Shown here piece after piece: positions 1 through 7,324 of a stretch of DNA of 25,092 bases (its first letter is position 1; every line of letters starts with the position of its first letter). The stretch covers positions 1 through 25,092 of the forward strand of contig CAZXWI010000013.1 in NCBI GenBank assembly GCA_964644555.1, written 5' to 3'. A program made the position numbers and the translations under genes. This DNA comes from RUG14186 sp964644555 (GTDB taxonomy: Bacteria; Bacillota; Clostridia; Eubacteriales; Anaerofustaceae). The notes below the pieces were generated by a model. That model did not search any database. It was given only the letters and a program-made list of their open reading frames with translations, and was not told the origin of the DNA.

Positions 1-269
1 GGAGCACCTTTACCGGAACCCATACGAGTTTCTGCAGGCTTCTTTGTAACCGGTTTGTCCGGGAAAATTTTGATCCAGACTTTACCGCCTCTTTTGATGT
101 ATCTTGTCATGGCTACACGGGCAGCCTCGATCTGGTTTGATTTAATCCAGCCGGGTTCAAGTGCCTGAATAGCATATTGGCCGTATGTGATAGTATTACC
201 GCGAGAAGCAACACCCGTCATTCTGCCGCGATGTACTCTTCTGCGTTTTACTCTTTTTGGCATTAACAT
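1..269 (-). CDS. rplP: 50S ribosomal protein L16 (partial, C-terminus beyond window)
   Basis: L16 sits in the large subunit near the A-site tRNA and helps organise the peptidyl-transferase region. The reverse-strand reading starts MLMPKRVKRRRVHRGRMTG, the standard L16 opening, and continues with the conserved EPGWIKSNQIEAARVAM and KVWIKIFPDKPVT stretches. The window edge cuts it after about 89 codons of a protein usually near 140 residues. I chose the ATG at 267-269 rather than the in-frame ATG at 261-263 because AGGAGG lies 10 nt upstream of the former, and family members begin M-L-x-P-K. It follows rpsC by 27 bp in the same operon; rpmC would be expected next, outside the window. Confidence 0.97.
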   Translation of the reverse strand, partial: MLMPKRVKRRRVHRGRMTGVASRGNTITYGQYAIQALEPGWIKSNQIEAARVAMTRYIKRGGKVWIKIFPDKPVTKKPAETRMGSGKGA

Positions 270-296
270 AATCTGTTTTCCTCCTAATTACAACCG

Positions 297-941
297 TTAC
301 TTTTGGTTTTTAACAGGCAATACTTCGCCTTTGTTAATCCAAACTTTAACACCGATTTTTCCGTAAATCGTATCGGCTTCGGCTGTTCCGTAGTCGATGT
401 CTGCTCTGAGTGTCTGAAGCGGAACATTGCCTTCGCTGTATGATTCTGCTCTTGCGATTTCAGCACCGTTAAGACGACCTGAGCAAGTTGTTTTAATACC
501 TTCGGCACCGCCTTTCATTGCTCTTGAAATAGCCTGTTTCATAGCTCTTCTGAAAGCAATTCTCTTTTCAAGCTGAGCGGCGATGTTTTCTGCAACAAGC
601 TGTGCATCGCAATCAACGTTTCTTACTTCCATGATGTTGATGCTTACCTGTTTGCCTGTCATTTTCATGAGGTGTTTTCTCATAGCTTCAACGCCTGAAC
701 CGTTTCTGCCGATGATTCTGCCCGGTTTGCCCGAATAGATATATAAAACTACTTTATTGGCACTTCTTTCGATATCGATTTTTGAAACGCCCGTTGTGTA
801 CTGTGATTTTTTAACATACTCGCGTATTTTGTGGTCTTCAACGAGTAAGTCTGCGAAATCTCTGTTTTTAGCGTACCATTTTGATGACCAATCACTGATA
901 ACGCCTACTCTTAATCCGTGAGGATTTACTTTTTGACCCAT
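297..941 (-). CDS. rpsC: 30S ribosomal protein S3
   Basis: S3 is a small-subunit head protein at the mRNA entry site. The product is 214 residues, close to the usual 215-220. It starts MGQKVNPHGLRVGVI, typical for S3. The KH type-2 RNA-binding loop GRIIGRNGSGVEAMRK is visible around residues 74-90, and the C-terminal domain holds the conserved SGRLNGAEIARAE motif. The Shine-Dalgarno (GGAGGG) overlaps the stop region of rplV, 15 bp upstream, which suggests translational coupling. It is co-transcribed with the S10 operon. Confidence 0.98.
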   Translation of the reverse strand: MGQKVNPHGLRVGVISDWSSKWYAKNRDFADLLVEDHKIREYVKKSQYTTGVSKIDIERSANKVVLYIYSGKPGRIIGRNGSGVEAMRKHLMKMTGKQVSINIMEVRNVDCDAQLVAENIAAQLEKRIAFRRAMKQAISRAMKGGAEGIKTTCSGRLNGAEIARAESYSEGNVPLQTLRADIDYGTAEADTIYGKIGVKVWINKGEVLPVKNQK

Positions 942-956
942 TTATCAGTCTCCCTC

Positions 957-1301
957 CTATGCTCTGTGCTTAAGCACTACACTTAAGTGTGAACTTCTCT
1001 TAAGAATGATTGATCCTCTGCCATGTGAACGAGCTCTCATTCTCTTCATTGTAGGTGCCTGGTTAGCCCAAACTTCACTTACATAGAGTTTGTTTACATT
1101 CATATGATGATTGTTTTCAGCATTTGCTGCTGCACTCTTAACAACCTTTTCGAATGCCAATGCTGGTTTGTTGCCTGTCAAACGAAGGATTGCAAGTGCT
1201 TCATCGAGGTTTTTGCCTCTGATTAAATCCGCTACACGCTTTGCCTTGAGAGGAGAAACGCGAACGTATTTAGCTGTTGCGGTTGCTTTGATTTCTTCCA
1301 T
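957..1301 (-). CDS. rplV: 50S ribosomal protein L22
   Basis: L22 lines part of the nascent-peptide exit tunnel. The product is 114 residues, the normal size. Recognisable family segments are AKYVRVSPLKAKRVADLIRGK near the N-terminus, the AAANAENN stretch around residues 57-64, and the C-terminal beta-hairpin region MKRMRARSHGRG that reaches into the tunnel. The start ATG at 1299-1301 has a GGGAGG-type ribosome binding site immediately upstream. It lies between rpsS (12 bp gap) and rpsC in the conserved S10 order. Confidence 0.98.
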   Translation of the reverse strand: MEEIKATATAKYVRVSPLKAKRVADLIRGKNLDEALAILRLTGNKPALAFEKVVKSAAANAENNHHMNVNKLYVSEVWANQAPTMKRMRARSHGRGSIILKRSSHLSVVLKHRA

Positions 1302-1313
1302 TTACTTCCTCCC

Positions 1314-1592
1314 TTATCTTCCGCCTGTGCGCTTTTCGCCGGCGTGGCCTTTAAATGTTCTTGTGGGTGCAAATTCACCGAGTTTGTGGCCAACCATATC
1401 CTCTGTAACAAATACGGGAACATGTTTTCTGCCATCGTGAACTGCTATAGTATGTCCGACAAACTGAGGAAAGATAGTGCAATCTCTCGACCAAGTTTTA
1501 ACAACTTGTTTATTGCCTGCGTTATTCATATCTTCTATTCTTTTAAGAAGTCTTTCATCGACGTACGGACCTTTTTTTGTAGATCTGCTCAT
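1314..1592 (-). CDS. rpsS: 30S ribosomal protein S19
   Basis: S19 is a small-subunit head protein that contacts the large subunit and binds 16S rRNA together with S13. The 92-residue product matches the family length. It begins MSRSTKKGPYVDERLLKRI and contains the conserved KTWSRDCTIFPQFVGHTIAVHDGRKHVPV block and the C-terminal LGEFAPTRTFKGH. It sits 14 bp after rplB and 12 bp before rplV in the operon. Confidence 0.98.
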   Translation of the reverse strand: MSRSTKKGPYVDERLLKRIEDMNNAGNKQVVKTWSRDCTIFPQFVGHTIAVHDGRKHVPVFVTEDMVGHKLGEFAPTRTFKGHAGEKRTGGR

Positions 1593-1606
1593 AACTGACT
1601 ACCTCT

Positions 1607-2437
1607 TTACTTGTTTCTTCTTCTTACAATGTATTTGTCAGAAGGTTTATTTTTCTTTCTGGTTTTGTAACCGAGTGCCGGTTTACCCCAAGGTGTGCTC
1701 GGGCCCGGACGTCCTACAGGTGCCTTACCTTCACCACCGCCGTGCGGGTGGTCGTTCGGGTTCATTACAGAACCTCTTACAGTAGGTCTGAAGCCCATAT
1801 GACGAGTTCTTCCTGCTTTACCGTAGTTGATATTCTCATGATCGAGATTACCTACCTGACCGATAGTAGCTCTGCATTCTTTACGAACCATTCTCATTTC
1901 GCCTGAAGGAAGTCTTAATGTTACATAGTTGCCTTCCTTAGCCATAAGCTGAACAAATGCGCCTGCGCTTCTTGCCATCTGAGCGCCTTTGCCTGCTTTC
2001 ATTTCGATATTGTGGATAACTGTACCTACAGGAATGTTTTCCATAGGAAGTGAGTTACCTACTTTGATATCGCTTTCGGGTCCGCTTACAACAACATCGC
2101 CTACTTTAAGTCCCAAAGGAGCGATTATGTAGCTCTTTGCACCGTCAGCGTAGAACAACAATGCGATGTATGCGTTTCTGTTAGGATCGTATTCGATTGC
2201 CTTAACAGTTGCCGGAATGTTGTCTTTGTTTCTTTTGAAATCAATGATTCTGTATCTTTTCTTAGCACCGCCGCCTCTATGACGAACAGTGATTCTGCCG
2301 TTAGCGTTTCTGCCTGCCATTTTATTCTTTTTGGCAAGAAGTGCTTTTTCCGGAGTTGTCTTTGTAACTTCTTCAAAAGTTGAAACCGTCATTCCCCTTA
2401 AACCCGGAGTAGTCGGTTTATATTTTCTAATTCCCAT
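1607..2437 (-). CDS. rplB: 50S ribosomal protein L2
   Basis: L2 is a core large-subunit protein needed for subunit joining and peptidyl-transferase activity. The product is 276 residues (family about 275). The N-terminus MGIRKYKPTTPGLRGMTVS, the central NGRITVRHRGGGAKKRYR segment, and the C-terminal NPNDHPHGGGEGKAPVGRPG loop carrying the conserved histidine near the catalytic centre are all present. Spacing to rplW upstream is 18 bp, and a GGAGGC-type ribosome binding site precedes the ATG. Confidence 0.99.
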   Translation of the reverse strand: MGIRKYKPTTPGLRGMTVSTFEEVTKTTPEKALLAKKNKMAGRNANGRITVRHRGGGAKKRYRIIDFKRNKDNIPATVKAIEYDPNRNAYIALLFYADGAKSYIIAPLGLKVGDVVVSGPESDIKVGNSLPMENIPVGTVIHNIEMKAGKGAQMARSAGAFVQLMAKEGNYVTLRLPSGEMRMVRKECRATIGQVGNLDHENINYGKAGRTRHMGFRPTVRGSVMNPNDHPHGGGEGKAPVGRPGPSTPWGKPALGYKTRKKNKPSDKYIVRRRNK

Positions 2438-2455
2438 TACCGTGAGCCTCCTTAA

Positions 2456-2743
2456 TTACATGCCTTCAAAGAATTTGATTTCTTTGCTTTCGGCACTGAG
2501 GGTAACAATGGCTTTCTTCCAATTCGGGCGTCTGCCTTCGTTTCTTCCCATTCTCTTAATTTTGCCTAAGTAGTTCATTGTGCTTACTCTTGTTACCTTT
2601 ACTTCAAAGATTTCTTCGATAGCATCTTTGATCTGGTATTTGTTAGCGTTTTTGTTAACTACGAAAGCGTATTTTTTAACTGCTGCGTCCTGCATAGAAC
2701 GTTCAGTGATTATAGGTCTAATGATGATGTCCTGTGCTAACAT
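2456..2743 (-). CDS. rplW: 50S ribosomal protein L23
   Basis: L23 is located at the polypeptide tunnel exit and provides the docking site for trigger factor and SRP. The product is 95 residues, normal for bacteria. The N-terminal IIIRPIITERSM motif and the KYAFVVNKNANKYQIKDAIEEIFEV core are diagnostic. The start codon follows the rplD stop directly with no gap, and its Shine-Dalgarno (AGGAGGTG) lies inside the end of rplD. Translation is therefore probably coupled to L4. Confidence 0.98.
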   Translation of the reverse strand: MLAQDIIIRPIITERSMQDAAVKKYAFVVNKNANKYQIKDAIEEIFEVKVTRVSTMNYLGKIKRMGRNEGRRPNWKKAIVTLSAESKEIKFFEGM

Positions 2744-3361
2744 TTAACAATACACCTCCTGAATTTTCTCAAGTGACGCTTTTGTAAGAACCATGTTATC
2801 GTATTTAAGCATTTCGTAAACATTCAATGCACCTACTACTACGCAGTTGGCATTGGGGATATTGCTTACCGACTTAACAACGTTTCTGTCTGATTCTGCC
2901 ATAACAACGAGTGTCTTTTTGATTCCGAGATTATCAAAAACTTTGATCATCTCTTTTGTTTTCGGTTCTGCGAATTTGAGTTCATCAAGGATGAACAATT
3001 CTTTATCTGCAGCCTTAGCCGAGAATACACTCTGCATTGCAAGACGTCTTACTTTTTTGTTTACATGCTGTGAGTAATCGCGTGGTTTTGGTGCAAATGC
3101 AACACCACCGTGATACCATACAGGGTTTCTTGAAGAACCAACTCTTGCACGACCTGTGCCTTTTTGTCTCCAAGGTTTTTTACCGCCGCCTGAAACTTCA
3201 GCACGAGTTTTTGCACTCTGTGTGCCCTGGCGCTGGTTTGCCAAATATGCAACCACAACCTGGTGTACTGCAGCTTCACAAGGAGCGATAGCGAAAATTT
3301 CATCTTTGAGTTCGGTAGTTTCCACTACTTCGCCTTTAATATTTAAAACATCGTATTTCAT
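2744..3361 (-). CDS. rplD: 50S ribosomal protein L4
   Basis: L4 binds 23S rRNA and extends a loop into the exit tunnel. In enterobacteria it also represses its own S10 operon, which is of interest given the structured leader upstream here. The product is 205 residues (family 200-210). The conserved extended loop region with KTRAEVSGGGKKPWRQKGTGRARVGS and the WYHGGVAFAPKPRDY stretch are clear, around residues 50-100. The start follows rplC by 13 bp. Confidence 0.98.
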   Translation of the reverse strand: MKYDVLNIKGEVVETTELKDEIFAIAPCEAAVHQVVVAYLANQRQGTQSAKTRAEVSGGGKKPWRQKGTGRARVGSSRNPVWYHGGVAFAPKPRDYSQHVNKKVRRLAMQSVFSAKAADKELFILDELKFAEPKTKEMIKVFDNLGIKKTLVVMAESDRNVVKSVSNIPNANCVVVGALNVYEMLKYDNMVLTKASLEKIQEVYC

Positions 3362-3374
3362 CTACGTCCCCTCC

Positions 3375-4004
3375 TTACTGTCCCTTAACGGCGTCTGTTA
3401 AGTATACGATAGAGCCGTTTGAACCCGGAACAGCACCTTTAATAAGGATCATGTTGTTTTCAACATCAACTTTTACAATCTTGATGTTCTGGATAGTGCA
3501 ATTTACATTGCCCATATGTCCCGGAAGTTTCTTTCCTTTGAATACTCTGCTCGGAGTTGAAGAAGCTCCCAATGAACCTACTGCTCTGTGATATTTTGAA
3601 CCGTGAGCCATAGGTCCTCTATGCTGACCGTAGCGTTTGATAACGCCCTGGAATCCTTTACCTTTGCTTACACCGTGGATGTCAACTTTTTCGCCTTCTT
3701 CGAAAACGTCTGCTTTTACTTCGTCACCGAGAGCCAAAGTCGAATCTTCGAGTTTGAATTCCTTAAGTCTTCTCAAAGGAGTAACATTTGCCTTTGCGAA
3801 ATGACCTTTTAACGGGTTTGTTACATTCTTTTCTTTTATTGCGCCGAATGCAAGCTGCACTGCGTTATAGCCGTCATTCTCAACAGTTTTAACCTGCGTA
3901 ACTTTGCAAGGTCCTGCTTCAAGAACCGTAACGGGGATGATAACGCCTTCAGGGCCGAATACTTGAGTCATGCCCACTTTTTTAGCTATTATAGCTTTTT
4001 TCAT
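3375..4004 (-). CDS. rplC: 50S ribosomal protein L3
   Basis: L3 is an early-assembly large-subunit protein close to the peptidyl-transferase centre. The product is 209 residues from the start used here. The N-terminus MKKAIIAKKVGMTQVF is typical. The long internal loop with GVSKGKGFQGVIKRYG and HGSKYHRAVGSLGASSTPSRVFKGKKLPGHMG is fully conserved. A longer reading from an ATG at 4016 exists, but that ATG is part of the Shine-Dalgarno itself (ATGGAGGAAGAAATG), so the inner ATG at 4002-4004 is the real start. It lies 52 bp after rpsJ. Confidence 0.97.
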   Translation of the reverse strand: MKKAIIAKKVGMTQVFGPEGVIIPVTVLEAGPCKVTQVKTVENDGYNAVQLAFGAIKEKNVTNPLKGHFAKANVTPLRRLKEFKLEDSTLALGDEVKADVFEEGEKVDIHGVSKGKGFQGVIKRYGQHRGPMAHGSKYHRAVGSLGASSTPSRVFKGKKLPGHMGNVNCTIQNIKIVKVDVENNMILIKGAVPGSNGSIVYLTDAVKGQ

Positions 4005-4056
4005 TTCTTCCTCCATTAGCGGACCGCCCTTTGATGAAAGCGGTCATAATTTTTTA

Positions 4057-4362
4057 TTATTTGATCTCGATGTCTACACCTGCAGGCAAATCGAGATGCA
4101 TCAAAGCGTTGATTGTTTCCGGAGAGGGATCAGCGATTTCGATAAGACGTTTATGTGTTCTCATCTCAAACTGTTCTCTGGAATCTTTGTATTTGTGAAC
4201 AGCACGAAGTATTGTTACTACTTCTTTTTGTGTCGGAAGAGGAATAGGTCCGCTTACCTGAGCACCTGTTCTTTTAGCGGTTTCAACAATTTTGCCCGCT
4301 GCCTGATCCATCACTTGATGGTCAAATGCTTTGAGTTTGATTCTCATTTTCTGATTAGCCAT
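4057..4362 (-). CDS. rpsJ: 30S ribosomal protein S10
   Basis: S10 is a small-subunit head protein that also acts as NusE in transcription antitermination complexes. The product is 101 residues (family 100-105). It carries the conserved IKLKAFDHQVMDQAAGKIVETAK segment, the GPIPLPTQKEVVTILRAVHKYKDSREQFEMRTHKRLI core and the LPAGVDIEIK end. An AGGAGG lies a few bases upstream of the ATG at 4360-4362. It is the first gene of the operon and is preceded by a structured leader and a strong promoter. Confidence 0.98.
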   Translation of the reverse strand: MANQKMRIKLKAFDHQVMDQAAGKIVETAKRTGAQVSGPIPLPTQKEVVTILRAVHKYKDSREQFEMRTHKRLIEIADPSPETINALMHLDLPAGVDIEIK

Positions 4363-4573
4363 TAAAACCTCCTGTTTTGGAATGCGGTTTTAATTTCGAA
4401 CCCTGAGTCGGGTGTTCCATATGCCCTTATTCACTCAGCGTTCAACCGCCCCCATTCTTTGATGGCGACTAGCTCCGCGGAAATTACCTGCTCGGTGGCA
4501 GCAACCTCCCGCATCACAGCTGTTATTTTTGCGTTTAAAGCACACGCAAAAATGTACTGCGCTTATACGCAGC
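4363..4573 (-). promoter_or_regulatory. Structured 5' leader of the S10 operon
   Basis: About 210 nt of untranslated RNA separate the predicted transcription start (near 4573) from rpsJ. Stems I can read in order on the RNA: CTGCG/CGCAG (4557-4561 with 4568-4572); a perfect 10-bp stem ATTTTTGCGT/ACGCAAAAAT (4525-4534 with 4544-4553); a GC-rich domain 4461-4515 including GCGGGA/TTCCGC; and a long proximal helix made of GCGGTT/AACCGC, GAAC/GTTC and CTGAGT/ACTCAG (4384-4408 with 4433-4449) ending just upstream of the rpsJ Shine-Dalgarno. None has a U-run, so it does not look like a simple terminator. A ribosomal-protein autoregulatory leader is the likely role (inference); I cannot assign it to a named RNA family. 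Confidence 0.7.
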
Positions 4574-4579
4574 TTGTTA

Positions 4580-4608
4580 ATAATACACTAAAATATCAAG
4601 TTTGTAAA
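4580..4608 (-). promoter_or_regulatory. Sigma-A promoter of the S10 operon
   Basis: On the minus strand TTTACA (4603-4608) is followed after exactly 17 nt by TATTAT (4580-4585). This is close to the sigma-A consensus and puts the start near 4573, at the 5' edge of the leader hairpins. Confidence 0.8.
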
Positions 4609-4820
4609 GCGTTTTTTGCGATTTTTTCAAAAAAATTTTCACATTTTTTCCCTGAAAAACATTCGCTTGTAAAAGGTGATATTTATTTTTATATTATACA
4701 TAATTTTTTCGCTCAAAAATCCCTTTAAACAAAACTTTTTAAAATAAATCACCACAGTCTTGATTATTTTAATCCCATTCTAAGGCATTATCGTTTATAA
4801 TATAAAATGAGGTGATATAA
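4609..4820. other. AT-rich divergent intergenic region
   Basis: This spacer separates the S10 promoter from the response-regulator gene. It is very AT-rich and carries no convincing ORF. A TATAAT at 4796-4801 and a GAGGTG ribosome binding site at 4809-4814 lie before the response regulator, but no good -35 box sits 16-18 nt upstream of the TATAAT, so I do not call a promoter there. Confidence 0.5.
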
Positions 4821-5498
4821 ATGAAATTATTGCTTGCCGAAGATGAGAAAGCTTTATCGGAAGCCCTTAAAGATATATTGATTTACCATAACTATCTGGT
4901 GGATATTGCCGAAACGGGAAATGATGCACTCGATTTCGCTCTTCTTGAAGATTACGATGGAATAATTTTGGATATTATGCTGCCCGGCATTGACGGTATA
5001 GAGGTTCTTACAACATTAAGGAAGAAAAATATCAATACACCAGTTCTTCTTCTAACAGCCAAATCTTCCGTAACCGATAAAATATCGGGACTTGATTCGG
5101 GGGCGGACGACTATCTTACAAAGCCATTCGACACAGGTGAGCTGCTCGCCCGAATAAGAGCAATACTAAGAAGAAGAGAAACTTACGAACCGAACACTAT
5201 ACAATTTGCGGATTTAACCCTTAATCCGCAAAACAATATTTTATCATCGGGTAAAAACGAAGTTACCTTGAGCAAATTGGAATACAAGCTTATGGAACTT
5301 TTTATGAAAAATCCGGGAGTGTATTTTTCTTCCGATAAAATACTCGAAAAAGTTTGGGGCTACGAAACCGATGCCGAAATAGGCAGCGTTTGGGTATATG
5401 TGCTGTATTTAAGAAAGAAATTGGCAAAAATATCATCCGATACCGCCATAATGTCAAAACGAAGCCTCGGATACGCTCTGGAGGAGAGTAAATGTTAA
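4821..5498 (+). CDS. OmpR/PhoB-family response regulator
   Basis: A cytoplasmic DNA-binding output protein of a two-component system; 225 residues, the family norm. The receiver domain spans about 1-115 with acidic residues E7, D8 and E9, phospho-acceptor D51 in the context LDIMLPGIDG, T79 and K101 (TKPFD). A winged-helix domain spans about 125-220, with LSKLEYKLMELFMKNPG and the C-terminal hairpin SKRSLGYAL. The start is supported by GAGGTG 6 nt upstream. The stop overlaps the start of the kinase gene by 7 nt, so the two are translationally coupled. The signal and regulon cannot be told from the sequence; none of the adjacent genes is an obvious target. Confidence 0.93.
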   Translation: MKLLLAEDEKALSEALKDILIYHNYLVDIAETGNDALDFALLEDYDGIILDIMLPGIDGIEVLTTLRKKNINTPVLLLTAKSSVTDKISGLDSGADDYLTKPFDTGELLARIRAILRRRETYEPNTIQFADLTLNPQNNILSSGKNEVTLSKLEYKLMELFMKNPGVYFSSDKILEKVWGYETDAEIGSVWVYVLYLRKKLAKISSDTAIMSKRSLGYALEESKC

Positions 5499-6727
5499 AG
5501 TCCCTAAAAAAGAAGTTCGTCTTTATCGCTATGTTTTCTCTTACGATACTGCTTGCGATACTCATTCTCGCTGTATCGGTGTTAAGCTATATAAATGCCG
5601 ATAATGCAATGAACAATGCTCTTGAAAAAATAATCAGTTCCGACTATGACGATTTCCTCGGATCCAACAAAGATAAGCGCCCTGTATTCGGCTACATCAT
5701 TGGCCTGACACCGAATTTTCAAAAGGATTCCTTCATCGTTTATGTAACTCAAAACCAAATTACCGTTGACACACCACGACATTCCTCCGTAAATTTAAGC
5801 GATGATGAAATTAAATCTTATATTGAAACCGCATTGAAATCCAACTCGCCAAACGGCAAGGTCAGTTCATATAAGTACCTAAAGCGCAACTTCGGGCAAG
5901 GCGGCACTAAAATAGCTTTTGTGGATGCCTCCACACAAATGCACATGATTACCAACATAATAAAGACTTCCTGCATTGCATCGCTGGTGCTGCTTGCCAT
6001 CATGTTTTTGATAGTTTACATAATATCCTCAAAAGCGGTTAAACCCATTGCCCAAAATATCGAAAAGCAAAAGAGGTTCATAACAGACGCAGGTCATGAA
6101 ATAAAAACCCCCCTTGCCATAATTTCGGCAAATATTGATGCATGGAAACTTAAGCCCGACGAACCCAAATATGCCAAAAATATAAAAGAGCAAACCTCCA
6201 AACTAACCCTGCTCACCGACAGGCTTCTCATTTTGGCAAAATCGGACGAAGATTCACCACCACCCGAAAAAACCAATATAAACTTATCGGAAACAGTCTT
6301 TGACTCTCTTGATAGTTTTACCCATTTATTAAACGGCAGAAACTTTATCGAAGATATCTCCGATGATGTCAATATAAATGCGAACCCGTACCAAACAAAA
6401 GAAATAATTACAATATTACTGGATAATGCCATAAAGTATTCCACCCCAAACAGCGATATCGCAATCAAAGTATGGCAAAAACAGGGCTTTTCTTATCTTT
6501 CGATAGAAAACGAAACCGCAGTTTTGCCCGATGTTGCACCACAAACACTTTTCGAAAGGTTTTACCGCTTCGATAATTCCAGAAACAGTGCAACAGGCGG
6601 CAACGGCATAGGGCTGAGCATAGCACATGATTTCGCAAAAGCCAATTCGGGCACTTTGACTGCTTCGTACGCTCCTGCCAACAAAATAATTTTTACACTT
6701 TCGTTTAAATCTCTTAAATCTAAGTAA
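5492..6727 (+). CDS. Membrane sensor histidine kinase
   Basis: This is the partner kinase of the preceding regulator; 411 residues. Two transmembrane segments at about 9-33 and 158-180 enclose an extracytoplasmic sensor region of about 120 residues with no family I recognise. No HAMP-like linker is evident. The dimerisation/phosphoacceptor helix has H202 in DAGHEIKTPLAII. The ATP-binding domain has the N-box LLDNAIKYS (N312), an F-box LFERFYRFD (353-361) and a G2 box GGNGIGLSIAHD (369-380). The G1 position, normally DxGxG, reads SIENETAVLP, so it is degenerate. GGAGGA precedes the ATG, which overlaps the regulator stop. Confidence 0.92.
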   Translation: MLKSLKKKFVFIAMFSLTILLAILILAVSVLSYINADNAMNNALEKIISSDYDDFLGSNKDKRPVFGYIIGLTPNFQKDSFIVYVTQNQITVDTPRHSSVNLSDDEIKSYIETALKSNSPNGKVSSYKYLKRNFGQGGTKIAFVDASTQMHMITNIIKTSCIASLVLLAIMFLIVYIISSKAVKPIAQNIEKQKRFITDAGHEIKTPLAIISANIDAWKLKPDEPKYAKNIKEQTSKLTLLTDRLLILAKSDEDSPPPEKTNINLSETVFDSLDSFTHLLNGRNFIEDISDDVNINANPYQTKEIITILLDNAIKYSTPNSDIAIKVWQKQGFSYLSIENETAVLPDVAPQTLFERFYRFDNSRNSATGGNGIGLSIAHDFAKANSGTLTASYAPANKIIFTLSFKSLKSK

Positions 6728-6730
6728 CAG

Positions 6731-6764
6731 CCTGCCGCAAAACAATATACGGCAGGTTTTATTT
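6731..6764 (+). terminator. Terminator of the two-component operon
   Basis: CCTGCCG (6731-6737) and CGGCAGG (6750-6756) form a perfect 7-bp stem followed by TTTTATTT, just after the kinase stop codon. Confidence 0.85.
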
Positions 6765-6770
6765 AACGTT

Positions 6771-6802
6771 GAGAACAGGTCTCGGTGCTGTTTTTGCTCG
6801 GC
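6771..6802 (+). repeat. Partial copy of the 68-bp palindromic repeat
   Basis: GAGAACAGGTCTCGGTG matches the left end of the full copy at 21559 (GAGAACTGGTCTCGATG) at 15 of 17 positions, and the T-rich stretch that follows is also similar. No matching right arm is present, so it looks like a half element. It lies right after the two-component terminator and 102 bp before a full copy. Confidence 0.5.
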
Positions 6803-6904
6803 TATACGTTAACCGCTCAAAAATTTATTTGTTTCAGCGTTCCGCAAATTTACTTCTTTCATAAAATTTGAAGAATTTGATATGTAAATGCTTAAAATTT
6901 CGTT

Positions 6905-6973
6905 GAGAACTGGTCCTGACAAAAGAAATCTTTCGAAAAAAAGAATAAAATCCACACTTAGGGACCGGATCTC
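6905..6973 (-). repeat. Dispersed imperfect palindrome, copy 1 (69 bp)
   Basis: Left arm GAGAACTGGTCC (6905-6916) pairs with right arm GGACCGGATCTC (6962-6973), with one mismatch and one G-U pair. Read on the minus strand it aligns with the copy at 21559-21626: a shared TGGATTTT in the interior and an identical 12-nt right end GGACCAGTTCTC. It is non-coding and lies between convergent genes. Confidence 0.7.
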
Positions 6974-7026
6974 AAAACACAAACTCATAACCAATTTCGA
7001 CACTATTTTTAAAAGTGGTCTGTAAA

Positions 7027-7042
7027 GCCCACATAAGTGGGC
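7027..7042. repeat. Short perfect hairpin
   Basis: GCCCAC-ATAA-GTGGGC is a perfect 6-bp stem with a 4-nt loop. There is no U-run on the plus strand and only a short one on the minus strand, so a terminator role is doubtful. The adjacent GGGCGAT (7039-7045) is also the inverted partner of ATCGCCC at 7095-7101, so the two could form alternative folds. Confidence 0.5.
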
Positions 7043-7049
7043 GATAATT

Positions 7050-7095
7050 CAGTCATCAAGAGGGCGAAAAAACAGTCATCAATATGACGAAAAAA
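7050..7095. repeat. Two tandem 23-bp repeats
   Basis: Two adjoining 23-bp units (7050-7072 and 7073-7095) begin CAGTCATCAA and end CGAAAAAA, differing at three positions. They are bracketed by the inverted pair GGGCGAT (7039-7045) and ATCGCCC (7095-7101). Function is unknown. Confidence 0.65.
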
Positions 7096-7103
7096 TCGCC
7101 CCT

Positions 7104-7142
7104 AATAAGACAGAGTATAAATAAGACTTAATTAAATAAGAC
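7104..7142. repeat. Three AATAAGAC direct repeats
   Basis: AATAAGAC occurs at 7104-7111, 7120-7127 and 7135-7142, spaced 16 and 15 bp apart, directly after the 23-bp tandem pair. The rest of 6728-7324 shows only AT-rich sequence without a supported gene. Confidence 0.5.
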
Positions 7143-7288
7143 TGAGATAATAAATATACATATATAGGGTAGATATCTTAATTCTAAATTTATTTTAAAA
7201 ATATGTTCGCAGAAGCACCTCTCGACAAAATATTCCTCTAATATATGCTACCATTACATTAAACCTCCTCCCCACCTCCCTTTCAGAT

Positions 7289-7318
7289 AAAAAAACCTGC
7301 CTTTATTAAAGCAGGTTT
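7289..7318 (-). terminator. Terminator of hslVU
   Basis: On the minus strand AAACCTGC and GCAGGTTT (7293-7300 with 7311-7318) form an 8-bp stem followed by a T-run, starting 7 bp after the hslU stop. Confidence 0.8.
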
Positions 7319-7324
7319 AAACTA

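Noticed and set aside
4459..4728. Plus-strand open frame of 89 codons upstream of the response regulator
   Set aside because: It is antisense to the structured S10 leader and promoter, without a plausible ribosome binding site.
6809..7003. Minus-strand open frame of 64 codons between the kinase and hslU
   Set aside because: It runs through one full copy of the palindromic repeat and has no ribosome binding site; it is explained by the repeat.
7050..7142. CRISPR array
   Set aside because: The repeats adjoin each other without spacers of constant length, are only two or three units, and no cas gene is present.
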